Below are positions 47,730 to 56,135 of a DNA stretch of 64,000 bases, piece after piece. The position numbers were made by a program, and so were the translations under genes. Within the stretch, counting starts at the first letter, position 1. Each line of letters starts with the position of its first letter. The stretch comes from Burkholderiaceae bacterium (lineage in GTDB: Bacteria > Pseudomonadota > Gammaproteobacteria > Burkholderiales > Burkholderiaceae_C): positions 1-64,000 of the forward strand of contig JAFEHU010000021.1 of the NCBI GenBank assembly GCA_017848435.1. Reading direction: 5' to 3'. The notes beneath the pieces were generated by a model. The model was not told where the DNA came from and made no database searches. It saw only the letters and a list, made by a program, of their open reading frames with translations.

Positions 47730-49124
47730 TCAATGGCCTGCATGGCCGGTGGGTTTGCGGGCATCCACTTCGATGTTGGGCAGCTTCTTTGCCAACGGCA
47801 TGGCGCTGCCGCCTTCCGCCTTGAAGCGCGCCGGGTTGGGCAGCTCGCCGGTCCATTCAAAGGCCTGTGTGCCGGGCGGCTGCTTGTACCAGCCGGGGTC
47901 GGAATAGTCGCCCGGCTTCTGGTCCCGGCGCACCTTCAGCAGGGTGAACATGCCGCCCATTTCCACCGGGCCGTGGGGGCCGGCGCCGGTCATCATGGGG
48001 GCGGTGTTGTCGGGCAGCGGCATTTCCATCTCCCCCATGTCGGCCATGCCGCGTTCGCCCATGACCATGTAGTCGGGCACCAGCTTCTGGATCTTTTTCA
48101 CCAGGCCGCGGTGGTCCACGCCGATCATGGTGGGGAAGCTGTGGCCCATCGCGCCCATGGTGTGGTGGCTCTTGTGGCAGTGGAAGGCCCAGTCGCCTTC
48201 CTCGTCCGCCAAAAAGTCGATCTGCCGCATCTGGCCGACCGCGATGTCGGTTGTCACTTCGGGCCAGCGCGCTGACCGGGGCACCGGGCCACCATCGGTG
48301 CCGGTGACCTGGAACTCGTGGCCGTGCAGGTGGATGGGGTGGTTGGTCATGGTCAGGTTGCCCACGCGGATGCGCACCTTGTCGCCCTTGCGCACGTTCA
48401 GCGTGTCAATGCCCGGGAAGACGCGGCTGTTCCAGCTCCAGATGTTGAAGTCCAGCATGGTCATGATCTTGGGCGTCTGGGTGCCGGGGTCCACATCGAA
48501 GGCGTTCAGCAGAAAGCAGAAGTCGCGGTCCACCGTGTCGATCTGCGGGTGGGTGCCCTTGGGGTGGGTTACCCACAGGCCCATCATGCCCATCGCCATC
48601 TGGATGGCCTCGTCGGCATGCGGGTGGTACATGAAGGTGCCGGGCCGGCGCGCCACAAACTCGTAGACAAAGGTCTTGCCAACGGGAATCTGCCGCTGCG
48701 TCACGCCGCCCACGCCGTCCATGCCGTTGGGCAGGCGCTGGCCGTGCCAGTGGATGGTGGTGTGTTCGGGCAGCTTGTTGGTGACGAAGATGCGCACGCG
48801 GTCGCCTTCCACCACCTCGATGGTGGGGCCGGGGCTCTGCCCGTTGTAGCCCCACATGTTGACCTTGAAGCCGGGCGCCATCTCGCGCACCACCGGCTCG
48901 GCCACCAGGTGGAACTCCTTGATGCCCTGGTTCATGCGCCAGGGCAGGGTCCAGCCGTTGAGGGTGACGACCGGGTTGTACGGCCGGCCGGTGGCGGGCA
49001 CCAGCGGTGGTGCGGTGGCGGTGCTGTCCATCAGCACCGGCTCGGGCAGGGCGGCCAGGGCCACCTGGCTCACGGCGGTGGCGGCCAGTGCGGCACTGCC
49101 GGTCAGCAGATTTCGTCGGTTCAT
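47730..49124 (-). CDS. Periplasmic multicopper oxidase (CopA/CueO type)
   Basis: 464 residues. A twin-arginine signal (NRRNLLTG) and the four copper motifs: HWHG (TTIHWHGQRLPNG), HPH (FMYHPHADE), HPIHLHGH and HCHKSHHTMG. A Met-rich stretch follows (MGERGMADMGEMEMPLPDN, MMTGAGPHGPVEMGGM), which can bind Cu(I). It oxidises Cu(I) to less toxic Cu(II) in the periplasm. It starts 1 base after the stop of the TolC-like gene, so translation is coupled. Tat export means it is folded and loaded before transport. Confidence 0.93.
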   Translation of the reverse strand: MNRRNLLTGSAALAATAVSQVALAALPEPVLMDSTATAPPLVPATGRPYNPVVTLNGWTLPWRMNQGIKEFHLVAEPVVREMAPGFKVNMWGYNGQSPGPTIEVVEGDRVRIFVTNKLPEHTTIHWHGQRLPNGMDGVGGVTQRQIPVGKTFVYEFVARRPGTFMYHPHADEAIQMAMGMMGLWVTHPKGTHPQIDTVDRDFCFLLNAFDVDPGTQTPKIMTMLDFNIWSWNSRVFPGIDTLNVRKGDKVRIRVGNLTMTNHPIHLHGHEFQVTGTDGGPVPRSARWPEVTTDIAVGQMRQIDFLADEEGDWAFHCHKSHHTMGAMGHSFPTMIGVDHRGLVKKIQKLVPDYMVMGERGMADMGEMEMPLPDNTAPMMTGAGPHGPVEMGGMFTLLKVRRDQKPGDYSDPGWYKQPPGTQAFEWTGELPNPARFKAEGGSAMPLAKKLPNIEVDARKPTGHAGH

Positions 49125-49125
49125 G

Positions 49126-50541
49126 TCAGTGTTCCTTGGCGTCGCCGGCGGCGGTGCTGGTGGTGTAGGTTGACAGGCGCTGCAGGCTGCCGGGCGAGGT
49201 GGCGGTCAGCGCGGTCTGCAGGTCGGTGTCAGCGAGCCAGAAGTCGCGCTGGGCTTCGATGGCGGCGTTGACCGCCAGCACGCTTTTGGCGGTTTCGCCC
49301 AGCAGGTCCCAGACGCTGGCGAACATGCCGTTGTAGCGCAGCACGGTTTCTGCGGTGATGAATTGGCGCAGTGGCACCACCTCGTCGCGGTAGGCCACCG
49401 CCAGGTCATAGGCGGTGCGGTAGGCAAAGTAGGCCTCGCGGGCCTCGCTGCGCGCCTGGCCTGCGGTCTCAGCGACCTGTGCGACCGACTGCATGTAGAT
49501 GGCCTCGGCCCTGGCGTTGCGGGCGCTGCCCCAGTCAAAGATCGGCAGCACCAGTTCCAGCTCGAAGCCACGCTCGGTGTCTCGGTCGCCGGTGGCGTTG
49601 TTGAACGTGGTGTTGCGTTGGTAGGAAACGGCCAGCGCATTGATGACGCCGCTGGCCTGGGTGTAGCCCAGCGAACCGGCCACGTAGCGCGACGCGTCCA
49701 CCGCGCTTTTCACGTCCAGCCGCTGGGCAATGGCCTGGGCCTCCACGTCGTGGATGTCGCGCGCTGCCTTGGGCAGGTCGGGCAGGCGCTCGGCCAGTGT
49801 GAAGTGGGTTTGCGTGCCCCACAGGCCCATCAGGCGGATGAGCCGTTCGCGGTGGGTTTTGGCCGCCAGCTCGGCACGCGCCAGCTGGGCGGTGGCGTCG
49901 GCCAGCTTGACCTGTTCCTGTGCCTGGCGCAGCCGTGACCAGTTGCCCACACGCGCCATGCGGCGGGCCAGTTCGCCACCGGCTTCGGCGCCTTCTTTCA
50001 CGTCGCGCATGTAGGCGGCAGTTTGCTGTGCCGCCACCGCGTTGACCCAGGCCTTGCGGGTGTCGGCGGCCAGCCGCACCACGTCTTGTGCGGCTTTCAG
50101 CTTGGCCAGTTCGGTTTGCTGGCTCTGCCAGGCGCTGCGCCAAGGCAACGTCAGCAGGCCCAGCACGTCAAAGCCCAGCGTGCGTTCGATGGTGCGCAAC
50201 TGCCCTTCGCGGAACGCACCCACGGCGAGGTGCGGGTTCGGCAAACGCCCGGCCTGGGCACGGTCGGCGTCGCTGATGGCGAGTTGCGCGAACGCGGCTT
50301 GCAAGCCCGAGTTGTTCAGCAGCGCAATCCGCACCGCAGCGTCGCCGGTGAGGGGTTGCGCCAGCAGCTCGGCCACCCGTTGGGCGCTTTCGGCGTTGGG
50401 TGCGGCCAGCGAGGCATCGACCCCACCGGTCTTGCCCTGGGTGAGCTGGGCCACGCCGCTGCGCTGGCCGTCGGGTGCAATGGTGGTGCAGCCGGCCAGG
50501 GCCAGCACGGCCAGGGCCATGAGTGTGGGTTGGAATGCCAT
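49126..50541 (-). CDS. TolC/CusC-like outer-membrane lipoprotein
   Basis: 471 residues. The lipobox LALAGC puts the lipid Cys at about 18. Two outer-membrane-efflux-protein repeats follow (LLNNSGLQAAFAQLAISDAD, AIAQRLDVKSAVDASRYVAG). Sequence and position suggest an outer-membrane factor specific to copper-resistance clusters. No RND permease or adaptor accompanies it, which is unusual for this family; it may have a structural or copper-binding role with the oxidase. It starts 7 bases after the small His-tail protein. Confidence 0.87.
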   Translation of the reverse strand: MAFQPTLMALAVLALAGCTTIAPDGQRSGVAQLTQGKTGGVDASLAAPNAESAQRVAELLAQPLTGDAAVRIALLNNSGLQAAFAQLAISDADRAQAGRLPNPHLAVGAFREGQLRTIERTLGFDVLGLLTLPWRSAWQSQQTELAKLKAAQDVVRLAADTRKAWVNAVAAQQTAAYMRDVKEGAEAGGELARRMARVGNWSRLRQAQEQVKLADATAQLARAELAAKTHRERLIRLMGLWGTQTHFTLAERLPDLPKAARDIHDVEAQAIAQRLDVKSAVDASRYVAGSLGYTQASGVINALAVSYQRNTTFNNATGDRDTERGFELELVLPIFDWGSARNARAEAIYMQSVAQVAETAGQARSEAREAYFAYRTAYDLAVAYRDEVVPLRQFITAETVLRYNGMFASVWDLLGETAKSVLAVNAAIEAQRDFWLADTDLQTALTATSPGSLQRLSTYTTSTAAGDAKEH

Positions 50542-50548
50542 GGCGGGC

Positions 50549-50869
50549 CTAGTGGTGGTGCACCGGCGCGGCCGTGGGCGCCGTGCCGGGGTTGTTCAAG
50601 GCCTCTTGTGCCGACTCCCATTTCAGGATGTCGACAAAGCCGTTGCGAAATTCGCCCACGTCGGCGTTGGTTTTCTTCCAGTCCACGCTGTCTTGCTCGA
50701 CGCCGGTGGGCGTGTCGGCAAACACCGAACGGTAACGGGCGGGCGGCACAAAGGCCGCCGGGTCGGTGATGGCCGGTGGGGCCGGGCGATGCTGTGGCGT
50801 GTGCTCGGCCAGCACAGGCCCTGCCAATGCCAAGCCCAACAGGGCGGGCACGAAGGTGCGGTGGTGCAT
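50549..50869 (-). CDS. Small exported protein with C-terminal His tail
   Basis: 106 residues with a good ribosome site (AGGAGATTTTT). A signal peptide (ALLGLALAGPVLAEH) and a mature protein ending APVHHH; the N-terminus also has HTPQH. The middle (ARYRSVFADTPTGVEQDSVDWKKTN) looks like a conserved partner protein of copper clusters, but I cannot name the family. Histidines at both ends suggest metal binding. It is directly upstream of the TolC-like gene. Confidence 0.72.
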   Translation of the reverse strand: MHHRTFVPALLGLALAGPVLAEHTPQHRPAPPAITDPAAFVPPARYRSVFADTPTGVEQDSVDWKKTNADVGEFRNGFVDILKWESAQEALNNPGTAPTAAPVHHH

Positions 50870-50948
50870 AAAAATCTCCTGAAGCGAACGGCATTCCGCA
50901 GCACCGGCGCGGGGCCGGGCGACTGCGGACGGACTGCGGGCAAGACGC

Positions 50949-51320
50949 TCAGGAAATGGGGGGCTTGAGCCCGGGCGCCGGTGTGGCGCTGGCCGGCGAA
51001 GGGCTGGGCAACGCCACAAACGGGCCATGCCCCGGTGTGTGCAGGCTGGGCGGCACCAGCGACCACGCGGCGGCAAAGTGGCACAGCTCGCACGAGCTGC
51101 AGCTGGGCTGGCCGCCGCAGCAGTCGTGGGCCTCGGCATCGGCTGCCATGGTGTGCTGCATGCCCATCTCGGTGTGCTGCGCAGGGTCGCTTGCGGCCAT
51201 GGCCACCGCAGCGTGGTTCAGCAGGCCATGCCCCAGCGCCATCTCCACCGCCATGGCGTTGCCCACCCAGCCGCGCAACAGCAGCAGGGCGATGGTGAGG
51301 GCAAACAACAGGCGGCGCAT
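50949..51320 (-). CDS. Cys/His/Met-rich membrane protein, DUF2946-like
   Basis: 123 residues. An N-terminal hydrophobic segment (LLFALTIALLLLRGWVGNAM), then a metal-binding-looking region: HTEMGMQHTM, AHDCCGGQPSCSSCELCH at about 65-81 with five Cys. Pro-rich tail. It is the first gene of the six-gene copper operon on this strand. Resembles DUF2946 proteins, which often lie beside copper or zinc transport genes. Exact role unknown. Confidence 0.68.
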   Translation of the reverse strand: MRRLLFALTIALLLLRGWVGNAMAVEMALGHGLLNHAAVAMAASDPAQHTEMGMQHTMAADAEAHDCCGGQPSCSSCELCHFAAAWSLVPPSLHTPGHGPFVALPSPSPASATPAPGLKPPIS

Positions 51321-51416
51321 GGGTATTGGGGCGGAGCTGGCAGACAGCCATGTGAATGATAAGCTGGCTTGCAGATTGGTTCCCGTGGCGGCATTGTCCC
51401 GCCTCCACCCCTCCCC

Positions 51417-52352
51417 ATGACCCACAGCCACGATTTCCTGACCGACACCCGCGCCACCGAGCGGCGCACCTGGGTGGTGGTGGGCATCACGCTGGTGATG
51501 ATGGTGCTGGAGGTGGCCGGCGGCTGGTGGTGGGGTTCCATGGCGCTGCTGGCCGATGGCTGGCACATGGGCACCCATGCGCTGGCGGTGGGTGTGAGCG
51601 CGGTGGCCTACATGCTGTCGCGCCGCTTCGCGCAAGACCCACGCTACTCGCTCGGGCCGTGGAAGATCGAGGTGCTGGGCGCCTACACCAGCGCGGTGCT
51701 GCTGGGCCTGGTGGCGCTGGCGGTGCTGGTGGAGTCGGTGGCGCGGCTTTTCAACCCGCAGCCGGTGGCTTACGACCAGTCGCTCTGGCTGGCGGTGCTG
51801 GGGCTGGTGGTGAACCTGGTGTGTGTGCTGGTGCTGCGGCCGCCCTCGGCGCAGTCAGACACGGACCATGGCCACAGCCATGCCCACGGCCATGCGCACC
51901 CCCACGGGCACGACGTGAACCTGAAGGCCGCCTACCTGCACGTGGCCGCCGACGCCGCCACCTCGGTGCTGGCCATTGTCGCCCTGCTGCTCGGCAAGTA
52001 CCTGAACTGGGCCCAGGCCGACCCGCTGATTGGCCTGTTGGGCGCGGCGCTGATTGTGCTGTGGGCCAAGGGCCTGCTGGCCGAGAGCGCCCGCATCCTG
52101 CTGGACCGCGAAATGGACCACCCGCTGGCCGACACCGTGCGCCGCACGCTGCAGGCCGACGCCCGCACCCGCGTCACCGACCTGCACCTGTCACGCGTCG
52201 GTGGCAACGCCTTTGCCTGCGAGGTGAGCCTGGTCACCGCCAGCGGGCTGACGCCCGCCGATTACCGCGCACAGCTGCTGGCCGAAACGCGGCTGGTGCA
52301 TGTGTTGGTGGAGGTCAATGCCACGCCACCGGGCACCGCCACCCGCGCCTGA
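51417..52352 (+). CDS. Cation diffusion facilitator (DmeF/ZitB-like)
   Basis: 311 residues, six TM helices. Transport-site motifs are ALLADGWHMGTHA (TM2) and YLHVAADAATSV (TM5), with a His-rich cytoplasmic loop HGHSHAHGHAHPHGHD between TM4 and TM5. It exports Zn(II), Co(II) or Ni(II) for protons. HxxxD in both sites and the long His loop are like DmeF. The ATG at 51417 (MTHSHDFLTDTRATERRTW) is the conserved start. It is divergent from the copper operon with a 96-base gap. Confidence 0.9.
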   Translation: MTHSHDFLTDTRATERRTWVVVGITLVMMVLEVAGGWWWGSMALLADGWHMGTHALAVGVSAVAYMLSRRFAQDPRYSLGPWKIEVLGAYTSAVLLGLVALAVLVESVARLFNPQPVAYDQSLWLAVLGLVVNLVCVLVLRPPSAQSDTDHGHSHAHGHAHPHGHDVNLKAAYLHVAADAATSVLAIVALLLGKYLNWAQADPLIGLLGAALIVLWAKGLLAESARILLDREMDHPLADTVRRTLQADARTRVTDLHLSRVGGNAFACEVSLVTASGLTPADYRAQLLAETRLVHVLVEVNATPPGTATRA

Positions 52353-52354
52353 GC

Positions 52355-52654
52355 TCAGGTGGCGCGCGGCGTGGGCTGGGTTCTGGCTTTGTCGAGCCAG
52401 AGCTGCAGGCTGTCGAACAGCTCTTTTTGGCTGAACGAGCAGCTTTCTTCCGAGAACAGCGCGCTCGATTCCAGCCGGTCCAGCAACTGCAGCAACACCT
52501 CGGGGTAACGCGGGGGCAGTGCGTCCAGCCAGGCCGTTTCCTGCCGGCAGGCGGTGGAAAACGCGGTCACGGCCAACTGGCCTTGGCGCACCTGCTGGAA
52601 AGCCGCGTCAAGCCGGTGCCAGGCCGGGTGGGTGGGGTGTGGGGTGTCGGTCAT
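52355..52654 (-). CDS. Hypothetical protein
   Basis: 99 residues, no signal peptide or membrane segment, largely helical (WHRLDAAFQQVRQGQLAVTA, YPEVLLQLLDRLESSALFSE, ELFDSLQLWLDKAR). I recognise no family. It is convergent with the CDF gene with only a 2-base gap. The start MTDTPHPTHP at 52654 is preferred over one 33 bases upstream. Confidence 0.55.
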   Translation of the reverse strand: MTDTPHPTHPAWHRLDAAFQQVRQGQLAVTAFSTACRQETAWLDALPPRYPEVLLQLLDRLESSALFSEESCSFSQKELFDSLQLWLDKARTQPTPRAT

Positions 52655-52972
52655 CGTTGGTTGGCAAAAAGGGTAGAAAAGGCTCAAGGAAACGCCCGGA
52701 GAGGCGATTTCAGCGCGTCAGGACGGGAATTTCAAGCAAAAACAGGCCTGCGCCTTAGTGAAGCCTGCAAAGTCAGCTATTTAAATGATAGCAAATGGTG
52801 CGCTGGCATCCGCTGCCCCGCACACCGGGCCAAGGTGTTTGTAAACGTAAAAATGCGGTAAAAAGTACTGCAATGTACCGCCGCTGTGCCCAGGGCCTTG
52901 TGAGGGCGGTGATAGACTGGATCACAACCGTTATCCGTCCCGCCCCTTTGTTTTCATCAAGGACACGCTGCA
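52655..52972. other. Intergenic region with repeat R7 and lipoprotein promoter
   Basis: This 318-base gap has no gene. It contains dispersed repeat copy R7 (52730-52791) and an AT-richer stretch (about 52840-52930) likely to hold the promoter of the OmpA-like lipoprotein gene. I could not fix a -10/-35 pair with confidence. Confidence 0.6.
52730..52791 (+). repeat. Dispersed repeat, copy R7 (intergenic)
   Basis: It holds TTTCAAGCAAAAACAGGCC, GCGCCTTAGTGAAGCC and GTCAGCTATTTAAATGATAG. Same orientation as the other six copies. Confidence 0.82.
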
Positions 52973-53584
52973 GTGAAAGTCTCTTCTCTTCCCCTGATCG
53001 CCGCTGGTTTGTTGCTGGTGTTGTCTGGCTGCGCCACCAAGGGCTATGTGAACGAACAGAACGACGCCCTGACCACCCGCGTCAACGGCGACCTGATGCG
53101 CCTGGACACCCGGCTCAACTCGCTCGACGGCCGTGTGGCCAAAGCCGAGGGTGACCTCGCCGGCGCCGCCAAACTGGGCCAGGAAGCCCTGGACCGCGCC
53201 AACGCCGCACACCGCCTGGCCGAAGGCAAGTTGCTGTACGAAGTGACGCTGACCGACGACCAGTACAAGTTTGGTACCAACACCGCCACCATGGGCGAGC
53301 CAGCGTTTGCCGCGCTGGAACAACTGGCCAACAAGCTCAAGACCGAGAACAAAAACGCCTTCATTGAAATCCAGGGCCACACCGACGCCCGGGGCGACAA
53401 GGCCTACAACAAACAGCTCGGCCTGCGCCGTGCCGAAGCCGTGCGCGACGCGCTCTATGGCCTGGGCATCCCGCTGCACCGCATGGGCACCATCAGCTAC
53501 GGCAGCAGCCTGCCCGCCGTCAAGGGCAAGGGCCGCGACGCCAACGCACAGAACCGCCGCGTGGTGCTGCTGGTGCTCTCCTGA
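52973..53584 (+). CDS. OmpA/Pal-family lipoprotein
   Basis: 203 residues, GTG start. The lipobox LSGC puts the lipid Cys at 20. A short coiled coil follows (LTTRVNGDLMRLDTRLNSLD), then the peptidoglycan-binding OmpA domain at about 90-200 (IEIQGHTDARGDKAYNKQLG, LRRAEAVRDAL, NRRVVLLVLS). It tethers the outer membrane to the cell wall. A strong terminator lies 18 bases after the stop. Differs from Pal by the coiled-coil segment. Confidence 0.9.
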   Translation: MKVSSLPLIAAGLLLVLSGCATKGYVNEQNDALTTRVNGDLMRLDTRLNSLDGRVAKAEGDLAGAAKLGQEALDRANAAHRLAEGKLLYEVTLTDDQYKFGTNTATMGEPAFAALEQLANKLKTENKNAFIEIQGHTDARGDKAYNKQLGLRRAEAVRDALYGLGIPLHRMGTISYGSSLPAVKGKGRDANAQNRRVVLLVLS

Positions 53585-53602
53585 CCTGACCCATTCCCCG
53601 CC

Positions 53603-53640
53603 AAAGGCCTGGTTGCGCGAGCAGCCAGGCCTTTTGTTTT
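53603..53640 (+). terminator. Intrinsic terminator after OmpA-like gene
   Basis: AAAGGCCTGG and CCAGGCCTTT form a perfect 10-bp stem with an 11-base loop, followed by TGTTTT. Confidence 0.9.
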
Positions 53641-53735
53641 GACTGGCCCGCACGCGACAGCCTGTGCACCGCAGCGCATGGCGCTGTCGTATGCTTGGTG
53701 GCAGACCCGTCAGCCCCAGCCGAGGAGCCACCCGC

Positions 53736-55454
53736 ATGAGTTCAGAGGCACGTCCCGCGCCGGCGCACCACCGCTTCTGGCCCAAGCGCCTGCCGCACCA
53801 GATCACGCCGCCCGCCACGTCGCTGTGGCACAACCTCGCGGTCAACGCGCTGCGCTACCCCCACAAACCGGCGTTGGTGTTTTTTGGGCGTGTGCTCAGC
53901 TATGCCGAGGTGCACGACCAGGCCGAACGGCTGGCGGCGTTTCTGGCGCAGTGCGGTGTGGGCAAGGGCGACCGCGTGCTGCTGCTGATGCAGAACTGCC
54001 CACAGCTCGTCATTGCGCATTTCGCCATCCTGCGCGCCAACGCGGTGGTGGTGCCGGTGAACCCGATGAACCGCGCCGAAGAGCTGCAGCACTACATCAC
54101 CGACCCCGACGCCAAAGTCGCGCTGACCACCGGCGACCTGGCCGCCGAGCTGGCCCGCAGCAATGGGGGCCTGCCCGCCGCCGAGCGCTTGCGGCACATG
54201 GTGGTCACGCAGTTCACCGACGCCTTCGACGCCGCAGTCAGCGGCCCCGGTGCGCCACCGCCAGCTTGGCGCGACTGGCTGCTGACGCGGCACCCGTTGC
54301 CAGCGCTGGCCGGTGGCGAGGTGCATGCGTGGACGGCTGCCGTGGCCTGCACGGCCCCGGTGCCCAAACTGACCACCGGCCCCGACGACCTGGCCCTGCT
54401 GCCCTACACCAGCGGCACCACCGGCCTGCCCAAGGGCTGCATGCACCCGCACTCGGGCGTGATGCACAACGCGGTGGCGGCCAGCCTGTGGGTGGGCGGC
54501 AACGCGCAGAACGTCATGCTGTCGGTGGTGCCCATGTTCCACATCACCGGCATGGTGTCGGGCATGCACACCTCCATCTACGGCGGCACCACGCTGGTCA
54601 TCATGCCGCGTTGGGACCGTGACCTGGCCGGCTGGCTGATCTCGCATTGGCGCGTGACGCACTGGACCAACATCCCCACCATGGTGATCGACCTCTTGGC
54701 CAGCCCACGTTTTGCCGAGTACGACCTGTCCAGCCTGCTCTACATTGGTGGTGGCGGCGCGGCCATGCCGCAGGCGGTGGCGCAGCGTCTGTTTGAGCAG
54801 TACGGCCTGCGCTACAGCGAAGGCTACGGCCTGACCGAGACAGCCGCGCCCTCGCACAGCAACCCGCCGGACGGCACCAAGCAGCAGTGCCTGGGCATTC
54901 CCTTCGTCAGCACTGAAGCGCGCATCATCGACCCCGACACGCTGCTGGAGCTGCCGCAGGGCGCGCAGGGCGAAATCATCGTGTGCGGGCCGCAGGTGTT
55001 TCGCGGCTACTGGAAACGGCCCGAGGCCACCGCCCAAGTGTTCATTGACTTCGATGGCAAGACATTTTTCCGCACCGGCGACTTGGGCCATGTGGACGAA
55101 GACGGCTATTTCTTTCTGACCGACCGGCTCAAACGCATGATCAACGCGTCGGGCTTCAAGGTCTGGCCGGCCGAGGTAGAGGCGTTGATGTTCCGCCACC
55201 CCGCCATCCAGGAAGCCTGCGTGATCGCCACGCCCGACGCCTACCGCGGCCAGTCGGTCAAGGCGGTGGTGGTGAAACGTGCCGGTTTCGAGGCCACCAC
55301 CGAGGCCGACATCGTGGCCTGGTGCCACGCGCACATGGCGGTGTACAAGGCGCCGCGGGTGGTGCAGTTCGCCACGGCCCTGCCCAAAAGCGGCAGCGGC
55401 AAGGTGATGTGGCGCCAGCTGCAAGAGGCCGAGGCCCCGGTGCCACCACCCTGA
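53736..55454 (+). CDS. Long-chain-fatty-acid--CoA ligase family protein
   Basis: 572 residues with a GAGGAG ribosome site. AMP-binding motifs LLPYTSGTTGLPKGCMHPHS, EGYGLTETAAPSH, FFRTGDLGHVDEDGYFFLTD, RLKRMINASGFKVWPAEVE and the C-terminal Lys in PKSGSGKVMWR are intact. It activates a carboxylic acid as acyl-AMP and makes its CoA thioester. Length and start fit long-chain ligases of beta-proteobacteria; the exact acid cannot be told from sequence. It stands alone. Confidence 0.92.
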   Translation: MSSEARPAPAHHRFWPKRLPHQITPPATSLWHNLAVNALRYPHKPALVFFGRVLSYAEVHDQAERLAAFLAQCGVGKGDRVLLLMQNCPQLVIAHFAILRANAVVVPVNPMNRAEELQHYITDPDAKVALTTGDLAAELARSNGGLPAAERLRHMVVTQFTDAFDAAVSGPGAPPPAWRDWLLTRHPLPALAGGEVHAWTAAVACTAPVPKLTTGPDDLALLPYTSGTTGLPKGCMHPHSGVMHNAVAASLWVGGNAQNVMLSVVPMFHITGMVSGMHTSIYGGTTLVIMPRWDRDLAGWLISHWRVTHWTNIPTMVIDLLASPRFAEYDLSSLLYIGGGGAAMPQAVAQRLFEQYGLRYSEGYGLTETAAPSHSNPPDGTKQQCLGIPFVSTEARIIDPDTLLELPQGAQGEIIVCGPQVFRGYWKRPEATAQVFIDFDGKTFFRTGDLGHVDEDGYFFLTDRLKRMINASGFKVWPAEVEALMFRHPAIQEACVIATPDAYRGQSVKAVVVKRAGFEATTEADIVAWCHAHMAVYKAPRVVQFATALPKSGSGKVMWRQLQEAEAPVPPP

Positions 55455-55641
55455 CGCGGTCTGGCGCACAGGGCGGGTCGCCCGGCAGAAACGGGTTTAC
55501 CACTATCCAGTGGCGACGGTTGTGATCGAAAACGGGGGGAGCGGGATGCCTTGAAGCCCTTGGCTTCTGTGGGTCCCGTCTGCGTCACTGCGCCCAGCCG
55601 GGCGTTTGGGTCGTACCCCCGTTCACCACCGAAAGGCCCCC

Positions 55642-56076
55642 ATGCTTGTCGAAATGATTTACGCCAGCAAAGTCGCTGACCCGCTGAGACCAGGCACGGT
55701 GACCGACATCCTGCACGCCGCACGCCAGTTCAACGCCCGCCATGGGCTGACGGGGTTGCTGGTGTTTGACCACCAGTACTTTCTGCAGGTCATTGAAGGC
55801 GACCGGAATCAGCTGAAACGCCTGTTGCCCCGATTGATGGCAGACCCCCGCCACACCGATTTCGCGCTCATCCGCTTCGCCTCCATCGCCCAGCGGCAGT
55901 ACGCCCACTGGTCCATGGGCTTTGTGGCCGCCCACGCCGTGAACCGGGCCGTGTTGCTGCGGCACGGTGTCTCTGACAGCTTCGATCCCCGCAGCCTGAC
56001 CGAGTCTGCCGCCACCGCATTGCTGCGTGACCTGCGTGAGTCCTTGGCCATCGAGCCGCTCGCCAAAGCGGCCTGA
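55642..56076 (+). CDS. Short BLUF-domain blue-light photoreceptor
   Basis: 144 residues. A flavin-binding BLUF domain at about 1-95 with the photoactive residues Tyr7 (MIYAS), Asn31 (FNARHGLTGLL) and Gln49 (YFLQVIEGD). A short helical C-terminus follows with no output domain, so it signals by protein contact. Partner proteins are often cyclic di-GMP enzymes or regulators; none adjoins it. The ATG at 55642 gives the usual start. Confidence 0.92.
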   Translation: MLVEMIYASKVADPLRPGTVTDILHAARQFNARHGLTGLLVFDHQYFLQVIEGDRNQLKRLLPRLMADPRHTDFALIRFASIAQRQYAHWSMGFVAAHAVNRAVLLRHGVSDSFDPRSLTESAATALLRDLRESLAIEPLAKAA

Positions 56077-56135
56077 ACTTTGGGGGCTGGTGCCACCACC
56101 CGGGCGCAGCGGCGGGCAGGCGCGGGGCGTTGGGC

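Noticed and set aside
53742..55469. A 575-codon minus-strand frame opposite the acyl-CoA ligase
   Set aside because: Shadow frame; the opposite strand has all AMP-binding motifs.
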